From: Smittium culicis
Lineage: Eukaryota; Kickxellomycota; Harpellomycetes; Harpellales; Legeriomycetaceae
Direction: 5' to 3'
Length of the DNA stretch: 64,000 bases
NCBI GenBank assembly: GCA_001970855.1
Contig: LSSN01001448.1
Span: forward strand, 62,001-126,000
Part shown: piece after piece, positions 9,060 through 20,800 of the stretch
Layout: the number at the start of each line of letters is the position of its first letter
Position numbering within the stretch: the first letter of the stretch is position 1
The notes under the pieces: model-generated
The model's input: the letters and a program-made list of their open reading frames with translations, nothing else
Told to the model about the DNA's origin: nothing
Database searches by the model: none
Position numbers and translations under genes: made by a program

Positions 9060-12000
9060 TTTTCAACCGACCCCCCTCCGCCACTCTAGCAGCTCCATAC
9101 CCACTGGGCATTGGTTCAAGGGGGCTGGTGAATCACTTATACTTTGCAGTATAAGTTTTCTGGATACGCGGATACTGTTTAAAATTTTGGCTGTTTCCAG
9201 CTCAAAATTCTGATTGGCTGTGCCAGCTCGCAGCTGGCTCAAAGATTGTTTAGACTCCCCCCCCAAGGAGTTTGCCAACTAGCCCCAACCGGGCTTCATT
9301 GAAATTCGAAAGTAGATTTTTTTCGTCAGAGCGGATCGGCGTCGGTATGAACCGGCCGATCGTCGTTGTTCGGTGATTTCGCCACCGGCTGCAGCAGGGG
9401 CAAAAATTTTTGAATTTTTGGTCGACGATTTTCATGTTCGACAGGCGCTGGGCGGTCCGGAATGTGCCCATACGCATTTTCCCTATGTCCTGAAGGCCCA
9501 GCTTCAGGTCCGGATACATTGCTTGAAGGTCAAACCAGTTACCTTCTTTGCCGATTTTCCGATCCTCCGGGCGCTCCCGGTCACCCATGTGGGCATCCGG
9601 GCCTTAATCGGCGCCTTGATGATGTCTGCGATCCATGTTTTTGAGTTCGGCCATTTGTGGTATGCACGCTCACGGGCTGTGCTGGTGCGCATGAACATTG
9701 AGCTTATGCCCAGTTCATCCCTGATGCGCTTCATGGCCGCTGATTTTCCGACGTTGACAACCATTCGGATTGCCTTGTCGATTTCTGACTGTATGGGCTT
9801 GCATCTGGCTTCGCTCATGCCAAATGTCCCCCCCCCCCCCGTAACATCCAATCGGCATCAGTACCGAATTGATGAACTTTATTTTTAGTGCTGTGAGCAC
9901 ATCAGATCGTCTCAGGAAGCTGTAGTCAGCGTATACAGCCTTCCTGACCTTGTTCTTGTTGTGTATTATCGTCCCATATACATCCCACTTGCTATTAATA
10001 ATATAGCCCAAGTAGGTGTACTGGTCAGTGGAGTTGAATTTTTGTCCCTGCAGGACCATATCAGTAGTCCAGGTATGCGTGAGGTGAGCCCAGGCACCCG
10101 CACACCTCGTACGTTCTTGAATATATCGTTGATGTAGAAGTCGAAGAGTATCGGCGAGGCTGAGCACCCTTGCCGCACTCCATGGAGGTATTCGGTGGGG
10201 TTGGAAAATTAATTTTCAAATCTAACTGCGATTTTCGGGGCATCATAAATGACCTTGATCATATTGAGTAGTTTGCCCCAAATGCCCGCTGATCGAAGTT
10301 TATGCAGTAGGGCCATGTGGGGACCCGGTTGTAGGCTTTTCTATAGTCGATATAACACATCTATGTTTCCTTTTTGTCGATTTTCTGTCGGCGGACTATT
10401 TCGTATAGAGTGGTCGCTTGTCCCGCACACTAATCGAAATTCCTGAATCAAGCTTTTTCTTTTACCAGTACTAGGTATTTCGCGTCAATTTTTCTGAGTT
10501 TGGTCGCCACAATTTCTCAGCAGTTTCGCCAGTGGATTTTTTGGCGATTACTGGGATAAAACCAGTTTCCATACTTCAGATGGTGCACCATCAGCTCTCT
10601 GAGCCTTGTTTTTAGGTGTATCACGAAGTGTGTGTGTGATTTCAGCCCATATTATGAAGTTATCGCAATCTGGGTAATATTAAGTGTCCGTATTAATAAG
10701 ATTTTCCCACTTATTGGAACATCTGCCGTTTCCAGTAGCGTCTTTGGCAAGTTCGCCAAAGTGGTTTGTCCAAATTTTGATTTTTTCTTATTTTTCAGTA
10801 ATTAAATTTTTATTTTTATCGTACACCGGGCCATCGGCGATGCTTTGGAACGATTTCCCAGTGTTAGATTTGATGTAGCGCCAATAAGACTTTGAATCGT
10901 TGTTTAGAATCTGATCGGCGATTTTTTTTATACTTTTGGCGTGCTGGGCTTTTATATAGGCCTTAATTGATCGATTTGCATTCGATTTGTATTTGATATA
11001 ATCGCTGATTGGGCAATTATTCTTCGCTAATTTTCGAAATTTTTTTTGTCGCTTTTTAATTTTTTTGAGGGTGCTCTTTGAAAGTACAGTTTTTATGGTT
11101 TCTCCAGGTGCATCCAGCGCACCGAGCCGAGCAGATTGATCCCAAACGGTATCGATTAGGCCCGCGCAGAGCTCATTTAGGCTCATTTCTGTTTCGGCTA
11201 GCACTGTAAATCGGTTATGGCTGACAAAATTATTTTCAGCCAATAGTAATTTTTTCGCGTTAATTTTTGATTTTTTTGCCGGTACCTCGAGAGCGTCCAA
11301 TGTCCACTGCGCTGTGATCGGCATGTGGTCGGAGAGGTCTAAAAACCGGTTCGCTGTACACCAGTTTGGGCGGCTGCTGAGCCCAGCATAGTATATGTGG
11401 TCGATCATTCGGCCCACAGTACTCTTATTGTACCTCGACCCAGTTGAGTTAGTCACTTTTGCATGTTGGAAACCAGTTCCAAGCTTCAGAGTAAACTTTT
11501 TTGACGCCGGGGTATCCATATTGTAGTCCCCTAGCAGTATGTGTTTTGAGAATTTTTTATTGAAATTTTTATAGTTGTCAAAAAGCTCGGAAATCGCTCG
11601 CTTTTTGCGAATTCCAGCGTTTGGGAAGTGCACATTTGTTATTAAAAGCTCGAATTTTCCACCATTTTTGGTTCGCCCAGAGACTATCCCAAATAGCCAA
11701 GTTGGCGCGGCTTTAAATTCGCTAATTTCTAATCCAAAAATTTTTTTTACTGCCAGCAGTAGACCGGTGCCACCTTTGGCGTGATCGGCTTTCGCCTCTA
11801 TACAGGTGTATCCTGGTATGCGGCAGCGGTAAGTTTTTTTTGTTCACAATGTTTCCTGGAGTGCCAGGATATCGGGCTTAGCACTATCCGACTTTGAAAA
11901 ATTCAGATAGTGCTCAATTTCATCTTTTACACTCTTTATGCCTCGTATATTGTAGGTCATAACCGTCTGAGTGTTGTTTTTTGAGCAATTTTATTTTTGT

Positions 12001-12350
12001 TTTTTTCGGCCAGTGAAATTGGCGGATCGAAATTTTTGATTTTTTTCGCGCCTAATTTTAGCCCCCAGAGATTTTTCAATTGATTTTATTTCAGTTTTTG
12101 ATATGTTGATTTTTTGGTGGTCAATGGAGTGAATTTCGTGCCTCCATTGGCCGTTACGCTATCTGATTTTCTTCACTGTAAATTGATGGTCTTTTAGGGT
12201 GCTATTCAGCACAATGTACCTTTTTACAGCGTCTTTTCTGAGTTCTTAGATGTTGAGAACCAAGAATTTTTCGGTATTTTTTCGGATATTTTTTTGAATT
12301 TTTTGGAATTATATAATTTTTTTTGAGTTTTTTTGAGTCATATTATGTGT
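9060..12350 (-). pseudogene. LINE ORF2: AP-endonuclease - RT - Cys-rich C-terminus, broken
   Basis: The endonuclease opens around ATG 11960 (MTYNIRGIKS) with a decayed N-terminal extension upstream (QFTVKKI, TAG, RNGQWRHEIHSI). A TGA at 11844-11846 interrupts it right after LALQET. The frame resumes through LLGDYNMDT and SDHMPITAQW. An open stretch at 10788-11633 covers most of this domain and the linker. RT motifs follow: DYRKAYNRVP near 10340, then GVRQGCSASPILFDFYINDI near 10180. The YADD block is collapsed at about 10070 (GLL..DMVLQ), apparently by a small deletion plus loss of the following thumb segment. Then come YTYLGYIINSK and a C-terminal CPCC motif near 9400. A G13/C13 tract at 9828-9840 shifts the frame. 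The final residues (MELLEWRRGVG) end near 9063. Confidence 0.8.
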
Positions 12351-12370
12351 ATGTGCTTTGATATGCACCA

Positions 12371-13033
12371 TCAGAACTCTATATCAGAGATTTCCTGATT
12401 TTCGGCGTCAGATCCAGGCTCTATAGCAGCTATATTGTTTCCTGGCGGCGCCTTGTCTACATTTCTAACGAATTTGTTAAATGTTTGATGTGATATTTGC
12501 CCCATTCTGGCTTTTGCTTCCATCAATGCGTGCGCTGATGGGGGGCTATACCCATCAGATTCGTTTGTAGGGCTGAGATTCGGTGATATGAACTCTTTCT
12601 TGATCTCCATTGGGGAGCTCATATCACTGTCTACCGAGATATCGGAGAAATCATCACTATTAATTGTGGACTTGGCTGTTCTTTTGATTATAGGTTGATG
12701 ATTGTCATCATCACTGCCGTCAGACTCGGTGTCATCATCTGATGATACTTTTTCATTAGAGCTGGGGGGTATCACAGCAGCATTTAATGAGCTTGCGGGG
12801 GGTTTTTTCAAGCCTACGGTGCCCCTCAGGCGATTTATGGTGCCCGGTTTGGCTGTTGCAGTTTCATCATTGGTTGATACTTCAGTATCGTTGATGATTT
12901 TTGACTTCTCAACCGGCTTTGTGCTGGGTTGAGCTTCTGAGATCACTGATTTAGAATCATCAATTTGGGGAGCGGCTGATACCGGTGGTGCTTCGGCGTT
13001 GGAGCTGTTAAAGCTGAATTTTAGCTTCTGCAT
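12371..13033 (-). CDS. LINE ORF1, C-terminal acidic part, -1 frame
   Basis: This 220-residue frame is rich in Ser, Asp, Glu and Pro (for example KVSSDDDTESDGSDDDNHQP) and looks disordered. No domain is recognised. Its nominal ATG at 13033 lies inside the end of the preceding frame. Reading upstream in this frame joins it to the ORF1 N-terminus at the run ATA AAA AAA ATG on the minus strand, so it is more likely the tail of ORF1 than a separate protein. The join may be a programmed -1 slip, or a one-base deletion in the A-run. ORF2 begins shortly downstream. Confidence 0.55.
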   Translation of the reverse strand: MQKLKFSFNSSNAEAPPVSAAPQIDDSKSVISEAQPSTKPVEKSKIINDTEVSTNDETATAKPGTINRLRGTVGLKKPPASSLNAAVIPPSSNEKVSSDDDTESDGSDDDNHQPIIKRTAKSTINSDDFSDISVDSDMSSPMEIKKEFISPNLSPTNESDGYSPPSAHALMEAKARMGQISHQTFNKFVRNVDKAPPGNNIAAIEPGSDAENQEISDIEF

Positions 13034-13905
13034 GTTCCCGCGTGCATTTTTTTTATAAGATTTTTCTTGATTTTATGGCACTCGGATTTCCAGTGCTCGA
13101 CCTCCTTACAGCCCTTATATAAGATGTTAATTTTACCATTTTGATGGTCGAGGAAGCTTGGGAGGTCGATCTCTATGTTATTTTTTTTTACAAGTACTTT
13201 GATCCCATATGGGAGGTACTGGTTGTTGTCGAATCGGCGCCAAGCGCTGATATCCTTGATTTCGCACCAAGGTCCGAGCTCTTTTAGAATTAGCTTGGCT
13301 ATTGGTTCGATTCCTACATCCCTGAAGTTTGGGATGTTTACTACAGTGATATCCTCCTCGATTTTCACTGTCTGATATAGGTCTATTGGTTTGTCGTTAT
13401 AGACAAGCTTCGTAGACATTAGATTGTTTGCGTCTTTTATGCTGTTAAAAATCATGTATTTGGTGCCGGCGCGATGGTCATCCTGTCTAATGTACGACAC
13501 GTCTTTAAGCGCACTGAATATGACCTCAAGGGCGTCGATGTGGTTCCCTTTGAATTGGGCCCATGAGCAGCCGACTTTCATGTCGGAGCCGCCAGTGCAG
13601 AACTTCTTGAGGCAGGTCATTTCACCTCCAAAAAGCATATGCTTGATGGAAACCTCCTTATACAGGCTCATATCAGTCATATTTCCTTTTTTTCCTGCGA
13701 GGGTTTTTTTAGCTGAGCTTTTTTGCATTTTTTTGCTGTTTAATTGTGATCTGAGTTCATGGTTTAGCCTATTTTGGTTATTAACCCTAGGATAATCAGC
13801 AGTGTTGCTGTTTTGTTCATCATTTGTGCTGTATTGAGGGTCATTCCCCTTCACAACGTCGCTAAATAAGGTTCTAGCACGTTTTACGGGCTTTCTAATG
13901 ACCAT
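13021..13905 (-). CDS. LINE ORF1, N-terminal part with zinc knuckle
   Basis: This 294-residue frame starts at ATG 13905 (MVIRKPVKRARTLFSDVVKG) with a basic N-terminus. Its middle resembles LINE ORF1/Gag-like proteins (MLFGGEMTCLKKFC, VVNIPNFRDVGIEPIAKLIL, WCEIKDISAWRRFDNN). A single zinc knuckle lies near the end (LYKGCKEVEHWKSEC), with the first Cys apparently replaced by Tyr. It stops at 13021-13023, directly after an A8 run, and overlaps the next frame by 13 bases. The product would bind element RNA and support target-primed reverse transcription. The next frame probably is its C-terminal half. Confidence 0.7.
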   Translation of the reverse strand: MVIRKPVKRARTLFSDVVKGNDPQYSTNDEQNSNTADYPRVNNQNRLNHELRSQLNSKKMQKSSAKKTLAGKKGNMTDMSLYKEVSIKHMLFGGEMTCLKKFCTGGSDMKVGCSWAQFKGNHIDALEVIFSALKDVSYIRQDDHRAGTKYMIFNSIKDANNLMSTKLVYNDKPIDLYQTVKIEEDITVVNIPNFRDVGIEPIAKLILKELGPWCEIKDISAWRRFDNNQYLPYGIKVLVKKNNIEIDLPSFLDHQNGKINILYKGCKEVEHWKSECHKIKKNLIKKMHAGTCRS

Positions 13906-14100
13906 AATTAATTAAATTGGTGTTTTTTTTGTGCTTTTATTTATTTTTTTTGTGTCTCAAATTAGTCGAAATAATCAAATTCGCTAAATTCGGCGATTTG
14001 CGTACTTTTTTTTTTTTTTTTTCGATTTGGCTAATTAAAACCGTGCACTAAACTTGGGCACTTACAATTAAATTGCAATAGTTAAGCTTTGTCTATAGAC

Positions 14101-14842
14101 ACCAAACTTGTACCAAAATTTAGCTCTTGAAAAGGTCAAAAAAGTTTTGCCTAAAAGTTACAGTCAATTGACTAGGTACTCGATGGTTATAGTCAATTTT
14201 ATTTAGATGAAGCGTAAAAAAAGTGAATGCTGGATAAGAAATAAAATATTTATAGATTTTCTAATCATATTGGTTCGACAAAGAAAACATTTTTTAAGAG
14301 CGAAAAGATATTTCTTATCTCTTATAAAAATATTTTTTATTTTTTTGAATTTCAAAAATCCTGGATACAATTTATACCTGAAACTTTTATTAGTAAATGT
14401 AATATCCCCAAAGCTGCTTTAGTCGAAAGTTTATAGTTTATAAAAAAACAACTAAAAAGATAAATAATAAATAATATTCACTTTTTATACTTTTTAAATT
14501 AAGTATTTATATGTATTAATTAATACTATATTAATACATGAGCTGTATCAAATACTCGATGTTTATTTTAATATAAATAATGCTCACAAATACAACAGTT
14601 ATGATTGGAGATATATTATTATTTATTCTAAAATACATAACTATAAATAATATTTAATCCATAGCTCAATCCAATTTATTGTTAATCAAATAAAAATGGA
14701 CATTTCTAAACGCGATACAACTCTATTAGATTATGAAAAAAAAAGGTCCTGCTAGCAGTATAATTTATTTGTTTATTGATTTATTGATTAAAAAGTTTCT
14801 GTTAATTAATTTTATTTTTACTATAAAAAGTTTTAGTATCAT
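14101..14842. other. Intergenic, LINE 5' flank to LIM gene 3' end
   Basis: AT-rich sequence with no supported gene. A 71-codon open frame at 14207-14422 is rich in Lys, Ile and Phe and looks like chance. The 3' untranslated region of the LIM gene presumably lies in its right part. Confidence 0.5.
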
Positions 14843-17800
14843 TTAGTTTTGGTATTTTGATAGCGGTGAAGAGATGTTGGGTTTGTTTGCAAAAGGCGGT
14901 TTGAAATTTTGGTTATTAGGTTCATAGTTGTTGTTTCTTGGGCTCGCAGGAGCTCTGTTATTGTTTGGGCTGGTGTTTGGCTCGTCATTGAAGGGATTGA
15001 ACATCGACGTTAATGACATTTGGCCATCAATGGCGATGGCTTGATTGCTATTTAAATAGTGTCGGTCACCTTCAGGTATTAGGTGAAAGTTATCAGCAAT
15101 TGAAGGACCACGTGGGTTTAAATAGCTTGCTCTAGATTTATTTCCACCTTTTGGTGTATTCCCATTTTTGAGATGGGCTTGGAACCTTGGATCGAACCTT
15201 TGGATGTTGCTTGAAACTACAGAAAGGGCAGGAGAAGGAATAGGTCGAAGAGGTAGAGGCTTTGACCTATATTGGTTATTACCAGTAGGACTCAAGTGAT
15301 TAAAATTCATGTTGTTTGGCGAATTGGGCGTTGATAATCTGCTGAAAGTGCTGGCTGACTTGCTTCTTTTTCGCGAGAGTAACTTGCTTGCGCGGCGCAG
15401 TAATGGTGCGGCATGGTTAAGACAATATACGCTGCTGTCCACTCGTACAGCTGATTGGTGACTTAAACTACGGCCGCATTCTATGCATTTTAAACATAGC
15501 TTATGGTAATCATACCTTTCAAAAGAAATTTTGTCAGTGGGGTAAATTATCTTATCGCATGTGGGGCAAATGCACTGGCTGTACCCGTTAACCATTATGT
15601 ATTTGTTTTTAGGAACACTATAATTTGTTTCACTAGGAACATATGAATTACTTGAGCCGAAATTTTCGGAATCTCGAGTTTGGTCTCTGTTGCTTGAGTT
15701 TGACAGTGGCGAGCTGATAAGAGTTCTTTTTTCCAAGACCTGTGTTTTAAATTCTTTTCGAGTTTCTCTTTCATTTAGCCACTCAGAGCCCATAGGTGTT
15801 ATTATTCGTTTTTGCTCGATAACCTTGTCCTTCTTATTATCTACATTTCCAGACAGTTCAAAATACTTTTTCATTTCTAAGTCTGCTTTTTCAACATTGT
15901 TCTTTTTTTTATGCATGTAATCAACAAAATCATTGATATTGGCAAATGATTGTGATGGAAAAAAGCTTGTGTTTTGTTGACCAAATCTCCAGCCAGATGT
16001 AGCTATAGGCTTCTTCTCGCTTGCGCCACCACGAATAGTTTCATTTGATTTATTTTGCGGTTCACTATTGTAAGACGGATCTGCAGAACGAATCCCATTC
16101 CCAGAATCAACTGGAGTTCTAGATCTTTCATCTAGTTCATCTTTTGGGAAATATCGATCGAAGTGATTTACACAGAAAAAGTGGTTGTCAACACATTTGT
16201 ACTCAGAGTTTCCAATAAAAGCGTTACAAGTTTCGCAGCGTATGCATTCAGTATGAATGCCTAGATCATGATTCGAAGAGGGGAGTAGCTTGGAGCAAGC
16301 AGAACAATAAACAGGAGCTGAGTTTTTTGCTTTTATTGCAGGATTAGAGTCTATATATTTTCTAAAATACGCGCTAAGCATTTCATTGCGGTAAGGAGCA
16401 GATGAGACTGACTCGCTTGGGGCAATCGAGGATGGTCTTGGTATTTTTTCTGTATATTTGTAGCCACCTCCAGATAATTCAGGAATCAAAATTGATTCTG
16501 AACCATTAACAGGCACAAGATTAGGAGGAAATTGCGAATTGTTGTTAGCAAAGGAATCAGATAATTCATCTTCTTTAGGTAAATTAAGTTTTCCTTTTCG
16601 AAAAGCATCCATTAATGTCGAAGTACTGTCACGGTAATCCGATCGCAGACTAGATTGTATAGACTTTGGTTCAGGATTGTTGTTCAGTCTAGAGTTATTA
16701 TTAATAGCAGAGTTGTCATTTAATCTTGAATCATTATTTGGCCCAGAGTTGTTATTCGACTCCTTTTTTCTTGAATTCTTAGCATCAGCGCCAGGGGGAG
16801 GAGATGGAAACTTTCCAAAAACAGGAGTAGGAGGTTTTGGCATTTCGACATCAGAATTTTCATAAACTTGTGCAGGAGAACTGCTACTCGGATTGTTGCT
16901 ATGATCTACAGAGTAATTGTTGTTGTTTTGAGAGGTTAGTCCATTGTCCCTGGGATTGCTATTAGAAATATTATGATCAAAGGATTGATTATCTTCTTTG
17001 GGTATTGATTCGTATAATGAAGAATAGCTAGGTTTTTTTGAAATTTGAGGATTTGAGATATTTTGACTATGTATATAAGAGGATAAATTAGGTTGGCTGA
17101 TAACAATATTTTGAGTTCTTTGCTGAATTTCTTTGATTTCATAATCACTACTAGCTCGAGAAGGACTATTAAGATAGGGAGAGTTAATTTTAGTAGGTAG
17201 CGGTAGGGGTGATGGCGATGATAAATCTATTTGAGGAGTGGGCGTATGACTTTTTTGGATGCTTGACGAGTGATTATTTGATGGATGTGGGGAAGTAGCG
17301 GGTATATGTATATTAGAATTGTTATTAAAAGAGCTAGGAATTCCCCCAGTCCGTTCCAAAACGTTGATAATCTCTGATGGGAAAGATTTCATGTGCTTAA
17401 GGGGTTTAGGAGAGAAGCTTTTTTTATAGGTATGAGGATCTGTCTTTGAAGAAGATATACTACTGGTATGTGATTGGCTTAAATAACGATCAGAACTTTG
17501 CTGGATGTCTAAGTTAGACATAGGAGGTGTTGGGAGTAAATCTATGTTATATGCTGAGGTATGATCTAGGGAAGGGATGGATGCTCTTGATTGATTTCTG
17601 CTTTTAGTTGGAATCTGAGGTAGCGGACGAGAGCTAGCAGAAGAGGATGTTCGTGATTGCTGCTGGAAATGAATAGGTGAAGAGCGGTTCAATAAAGGAG
17701 AGTTTGACATTGGCAGAGGGCTATTTGGGAAATTGGATTGTTTGTTATAATAATTAAATAAACTAGGGCTGCTCCTTTGTTTATTAACTCGCTTATCATT

Positions 17801-19845
17801 GTTGCTGTAAGTTTGAATATCGACAGATTTATAAGCACCGCCACTCAAGCTCGAAACAGAGCTGTTATTATTAGTATCGTCTGTATTAATATTATTGAAA
17901 AGGCTATGTTGAAATCTTGACTTTAAAGGATTGTTGGAGGTTTCAGATTCTTGAATCGAAGATTGATTTTCACCGTAAGAAAACGAGCTTTGAGAGAGGT
18001 GGGATTTTATACTGTTCATATAAAGGGGCTTTAAGTTTTTTTGTAACTCGTCAATGTCCGACATATGTACCGGTTTAGGAGACTCTGATAAAATTTTAAA
18101 CTGGGATTGGATTTTTATGGGCTCTGCAAGCATGTCACTGGGCACTTCCCAATTAAAGTTTGGGTTCATGGTAAAGCCGTGGTTTTTTTGTTTAGCTTTT
18201 GGAGGTTCAGAAAATTGCTGAGGGTGAGAAATAGTAGATGGGTTTTTAGATAGAACAAGTTGAGAGTTAGAGATATTGAACTCAGAAGCAGGTCGGTTTA
18301 AAGAAATTGATGGGGTATTTTGAGATTTTCCATGGACAGGGGAATTTGGGGAGTTAGTTCCAGCACCAAATAAGTTTTCGGATAAATTATTTGAGTTAGA
18401 AATTGTATTAGTTGGTGGAGGATAGTATGGTGAGGGGGAAGGAATAGGAGAGAATGAATAATTATTGTTGGAAGTGTTAGTGGGCTTTGTATCTCCCCAG
18501 CTTGTTCTACTGAGAACATCGCTTAACTCGTGTTCAGGGTCAGAATAAGGCATGGGGTGATAACAAGCATCTTTAAGACTCATTTGGGGGGTTTTTGGGA
18601 TATTATCAAAACTCTCGTTTGGAAGTGCAGTCTTAGAAAGCACGTCTTGAAGTTCAGTTTTTTCGCAGCTAATAAATCTATGTTTTTGGTTCAAAGCTCT
18701 TAAGTAGTCACGAAGTTCGTCTTCATCAAAATATTGCTTGAGTAAACCATCTATTCGGTCAGAGAAAAGGATAAGTGGTGTGCTAGATTTAGTAGAGATG
18801 TTTTGCGATGAATCATTATTGACGCTTGATTCATAACCAGCACCACCTTGTAAAATGGACTTCAATTCAGGGCTTTCTATTTCCAATTCGTTTTCAGAGG
18901 AATCAGAGTCTGAATTGGTGTCATTGTTATTAGTTCTGAATACACTTTGAGGGACTGATCGTTTTTTGAGATATTTTATTGAATGGCGGACGAGCTTATC
19001 TAAATCTTTGCGGATAGTTTCTTTATTCGAGTTAATAGATTCGGGTTTAAAAAAATCAGAGTTTGAATCTATAGTAAACAAATAAAGTCAAAGTTACTTT
19101 GGTTGTATTAAGTTAGTATAAAAAAGTAGCTATGAGAGAATAATTACCATGAAAGTTTGTAAAGGGATTAGGTATAGAATTTTTAATTGGAATAGATTGA
19201 GAGATAGAGGTATTATTAGCATTTTCTTCTGTAATATCGGCATAGTTTTGACCTCCACCAACTAACTGAAAGTTATCTTGCCTATTTGATATGGTTGAAT
19301 TATAGACATAGTCGATATTCGAGGTATCAGTATGCTTTGAAGAATTTTCATTTTCGATTTTCTGATCAGTGATATCGACGATTTCAAGTTCGATAGCATG
19401 GCTGTCTTTAGGTTCAAAATTATCAGAAGAATCAACAAGTTTTTGAGAATTAAGCGAGAGGTTTTGATTAATTGAATTATTCGAAATATCTTTTTTTTCG
19501 TTCTTTTTAAGCTATATTGAAGAAGGCGGAAATTAAGATTAGATAATAGGAGTAATACTTAATAATAGGAGGAAGGGTCATCAAATAAATTACCTGTATA
19601 AAAACTTTTGTAACGCCAGATTTTCTTTGCTCGCCGTTTAAATCGCCAGTAACGCGAATATCGTAAGTATAAGGCGCTACATTGGCACCAGGATTGATCT
19701 AAACAATACGAAATAGGTGAGATATGATTTGAATAACTTTATAAGTCAAAGAGAGTATATATGTTTAGTGGAAGATAAAACTTACAATGTTGCTTTTTAG
19801 CATTCCAGGGACAAAAAGCTCATTATTTGCAGAAGAGACCGGGGT
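14843..19845 (-). CDS. Two-LIM-domain protein, Ser/Asn/Pro-rich (5' end unresolved)
   Basis: Four exons can be joined in phase: 19845-19786, 19698-19594, 19511-19148 and 19068-14843, giving 1584 codons before the stop. All junctions are GT...AG; the last intron carries TACTAAC. The open frame that seems to begin at 19081 uses a TTG inside this intron and is not the true start. The last exon is mostly low-complexity Ser/Asn/Pro sequence with SH3-ligand-like proline runs. LIM1 lies at about 16310-16150 (YCSACSKLL, HTECIRCETC, FFCVNHF) and LIM2 at about 15575-15410 (ICPTCDKII, YHKLCLKCIEC, VYCLNHA); all eight zinc ligands are present in each. A basic Ser-rich tail follows (RKRSKSASTFSRLS). The architecture resembles fungal paxillin-like or polarity LIM scaffolds (inference). 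No catalytic domain is seen. Confidence 0.85.
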
Positions 19846-20800
19846 CTATAGGATAGGTAAGGGGGGCTTTTTTGGATAATAGCCGGAATGTGTGAGAGAT
19901 TTAGGTTGAGATATCGCTTAAATTATAAGTAGACTCGATGTTTGAAGTAGATATTATTAAATAGCTAGAGTATTGAAGGAGGGAGATATCAAGAAACAAA
20001 ACTAAAATCAAAAATAATGCAGTTAAAGAATAGATATAGGAATTTAGAGTTTGGAAGTTCTGGATACTTATGTAATGAAATACGTATGAATATAAATAAA
20101 AGAGGTGGAATTTAGCAAATGCTTTTAACAGACTATATTACTGCAAGTCGTTGGATACAGTAAATGGAACTAAAATTATAAATAATATAGGGATAGAAAT
20201 AAGACTATAGTATTTTGGAACTAAAGATTGGAGTGGGGATAAGAGGAGGTATGGAAGATTTGCGTCTTTTCTTGCGATTAGAGGCAGCAAAGAGTGCCAA
20301 ACTGTAGGCTTGTAAAATGGAACGATTTTCAGCGCTATTTCTTGGTTATCTAATGTGGTTGTCGCTTTTCTCCCTACTTTGCTGCTCAAAAGCGCTGACT
20401 ACGTGCGTTATTTGGTTCCTACCTTCAGGCCCAAATACTGCTGTGGATTTCGGTTGGTTCCAGCACCAAAGACCAAAATGCTGTGAACATTAAGTAGATA
20501 ATGAGGTGAAATTAACAATAAAATTAATAATTATGCTGTTTATCTCCAGCTTTTGATGCGCTGGCCGTAATAGGCAATATTAAAGCCCATAAAAATACTC
20601 GAAAGCGCCGACATATTCTTCGGGTAAAAAAAAAAAGAAGCGAGTGCCTAGACGTTTCACAGCTATTATTGGTCAATATGATGCTTAGTAAACACTAACC
20701 CTATCGCCGTCGTGATAATGTGCCCTGAGCCTTTCTCATTCGCGTCAGCCGTCGTGTACACCACTTATTTTGCACTCTTCAATAGCTTGCTCTACTCACT
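19846..20800 (-). other. Probable 5' exons/promoter of the LIM gene, unresolved
   Basis: The exon at 19845 begins in phase 0 after a clear acceptor, so coding sequence must lie upstream. Between about 20180 and 20780 the DNA is visibly richer in GC than its surroundings, and several minus-strand frames stay open. Examples are VGRKATTTLDNQEIALKIVP (about 20380-20320), STAVFGPEGRNQITHVVSAF (about 20446-20387) and ADANEKGSGHIITTAIG (about 20748-20700). A GTTAGT donor and TACTAAG branch-like motif near 20700-20660 could define a short intron. I could not join these in one consistent reading, so the start codon is not called. Confidence 0.4.

Larger units (their letters stand above)
8960..14100 (-). 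mobile_element. Second LINE, minus strand, near full length but broken
   Basis: Reading 14100 to 8960 on the minus strand gives a short 5' leader, ORF1 with a zinc knuckle, then ORF2 with AP-endonuclease, RT and a C-terminal cysteine motif, followed by an A/T-rich tail. It is much richer in GC than its surroundings and far less decayed than the plus-strand LINE it abuts tail to tail. Damage includes an in-frame TGA in the endonuclease, a collapsed YADD block, a 13-base C tract and several frameshifts. Truncated relatives of its 3' end occur at 35697-35770 and 59650-60100, so the family has dispersed in this genome. Confidence 0.85.

Noticed and set aside
9373..9888. 171-residue plus-strand frame in the minus-strand LINE
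   Set aside because: The minus strand there encodes the recognisable ORF2 C-terminus, so the plus-strand frame is a shadow.
14207..14422. 71-residue open frame after the LINE
   Set aside because: Lys/Ile/Phe-rich, no splice context, no conserved motif; typical of chance frames in AT-rich DNA.
19069..19081. Translation start of the LIM protein at 19081
   Set aside because: The codon is TTG and lies within an intron (TACTAAC branch, TATAG acceptor at 19069-19070); the coding sequence continues from the upstream exon in phase.
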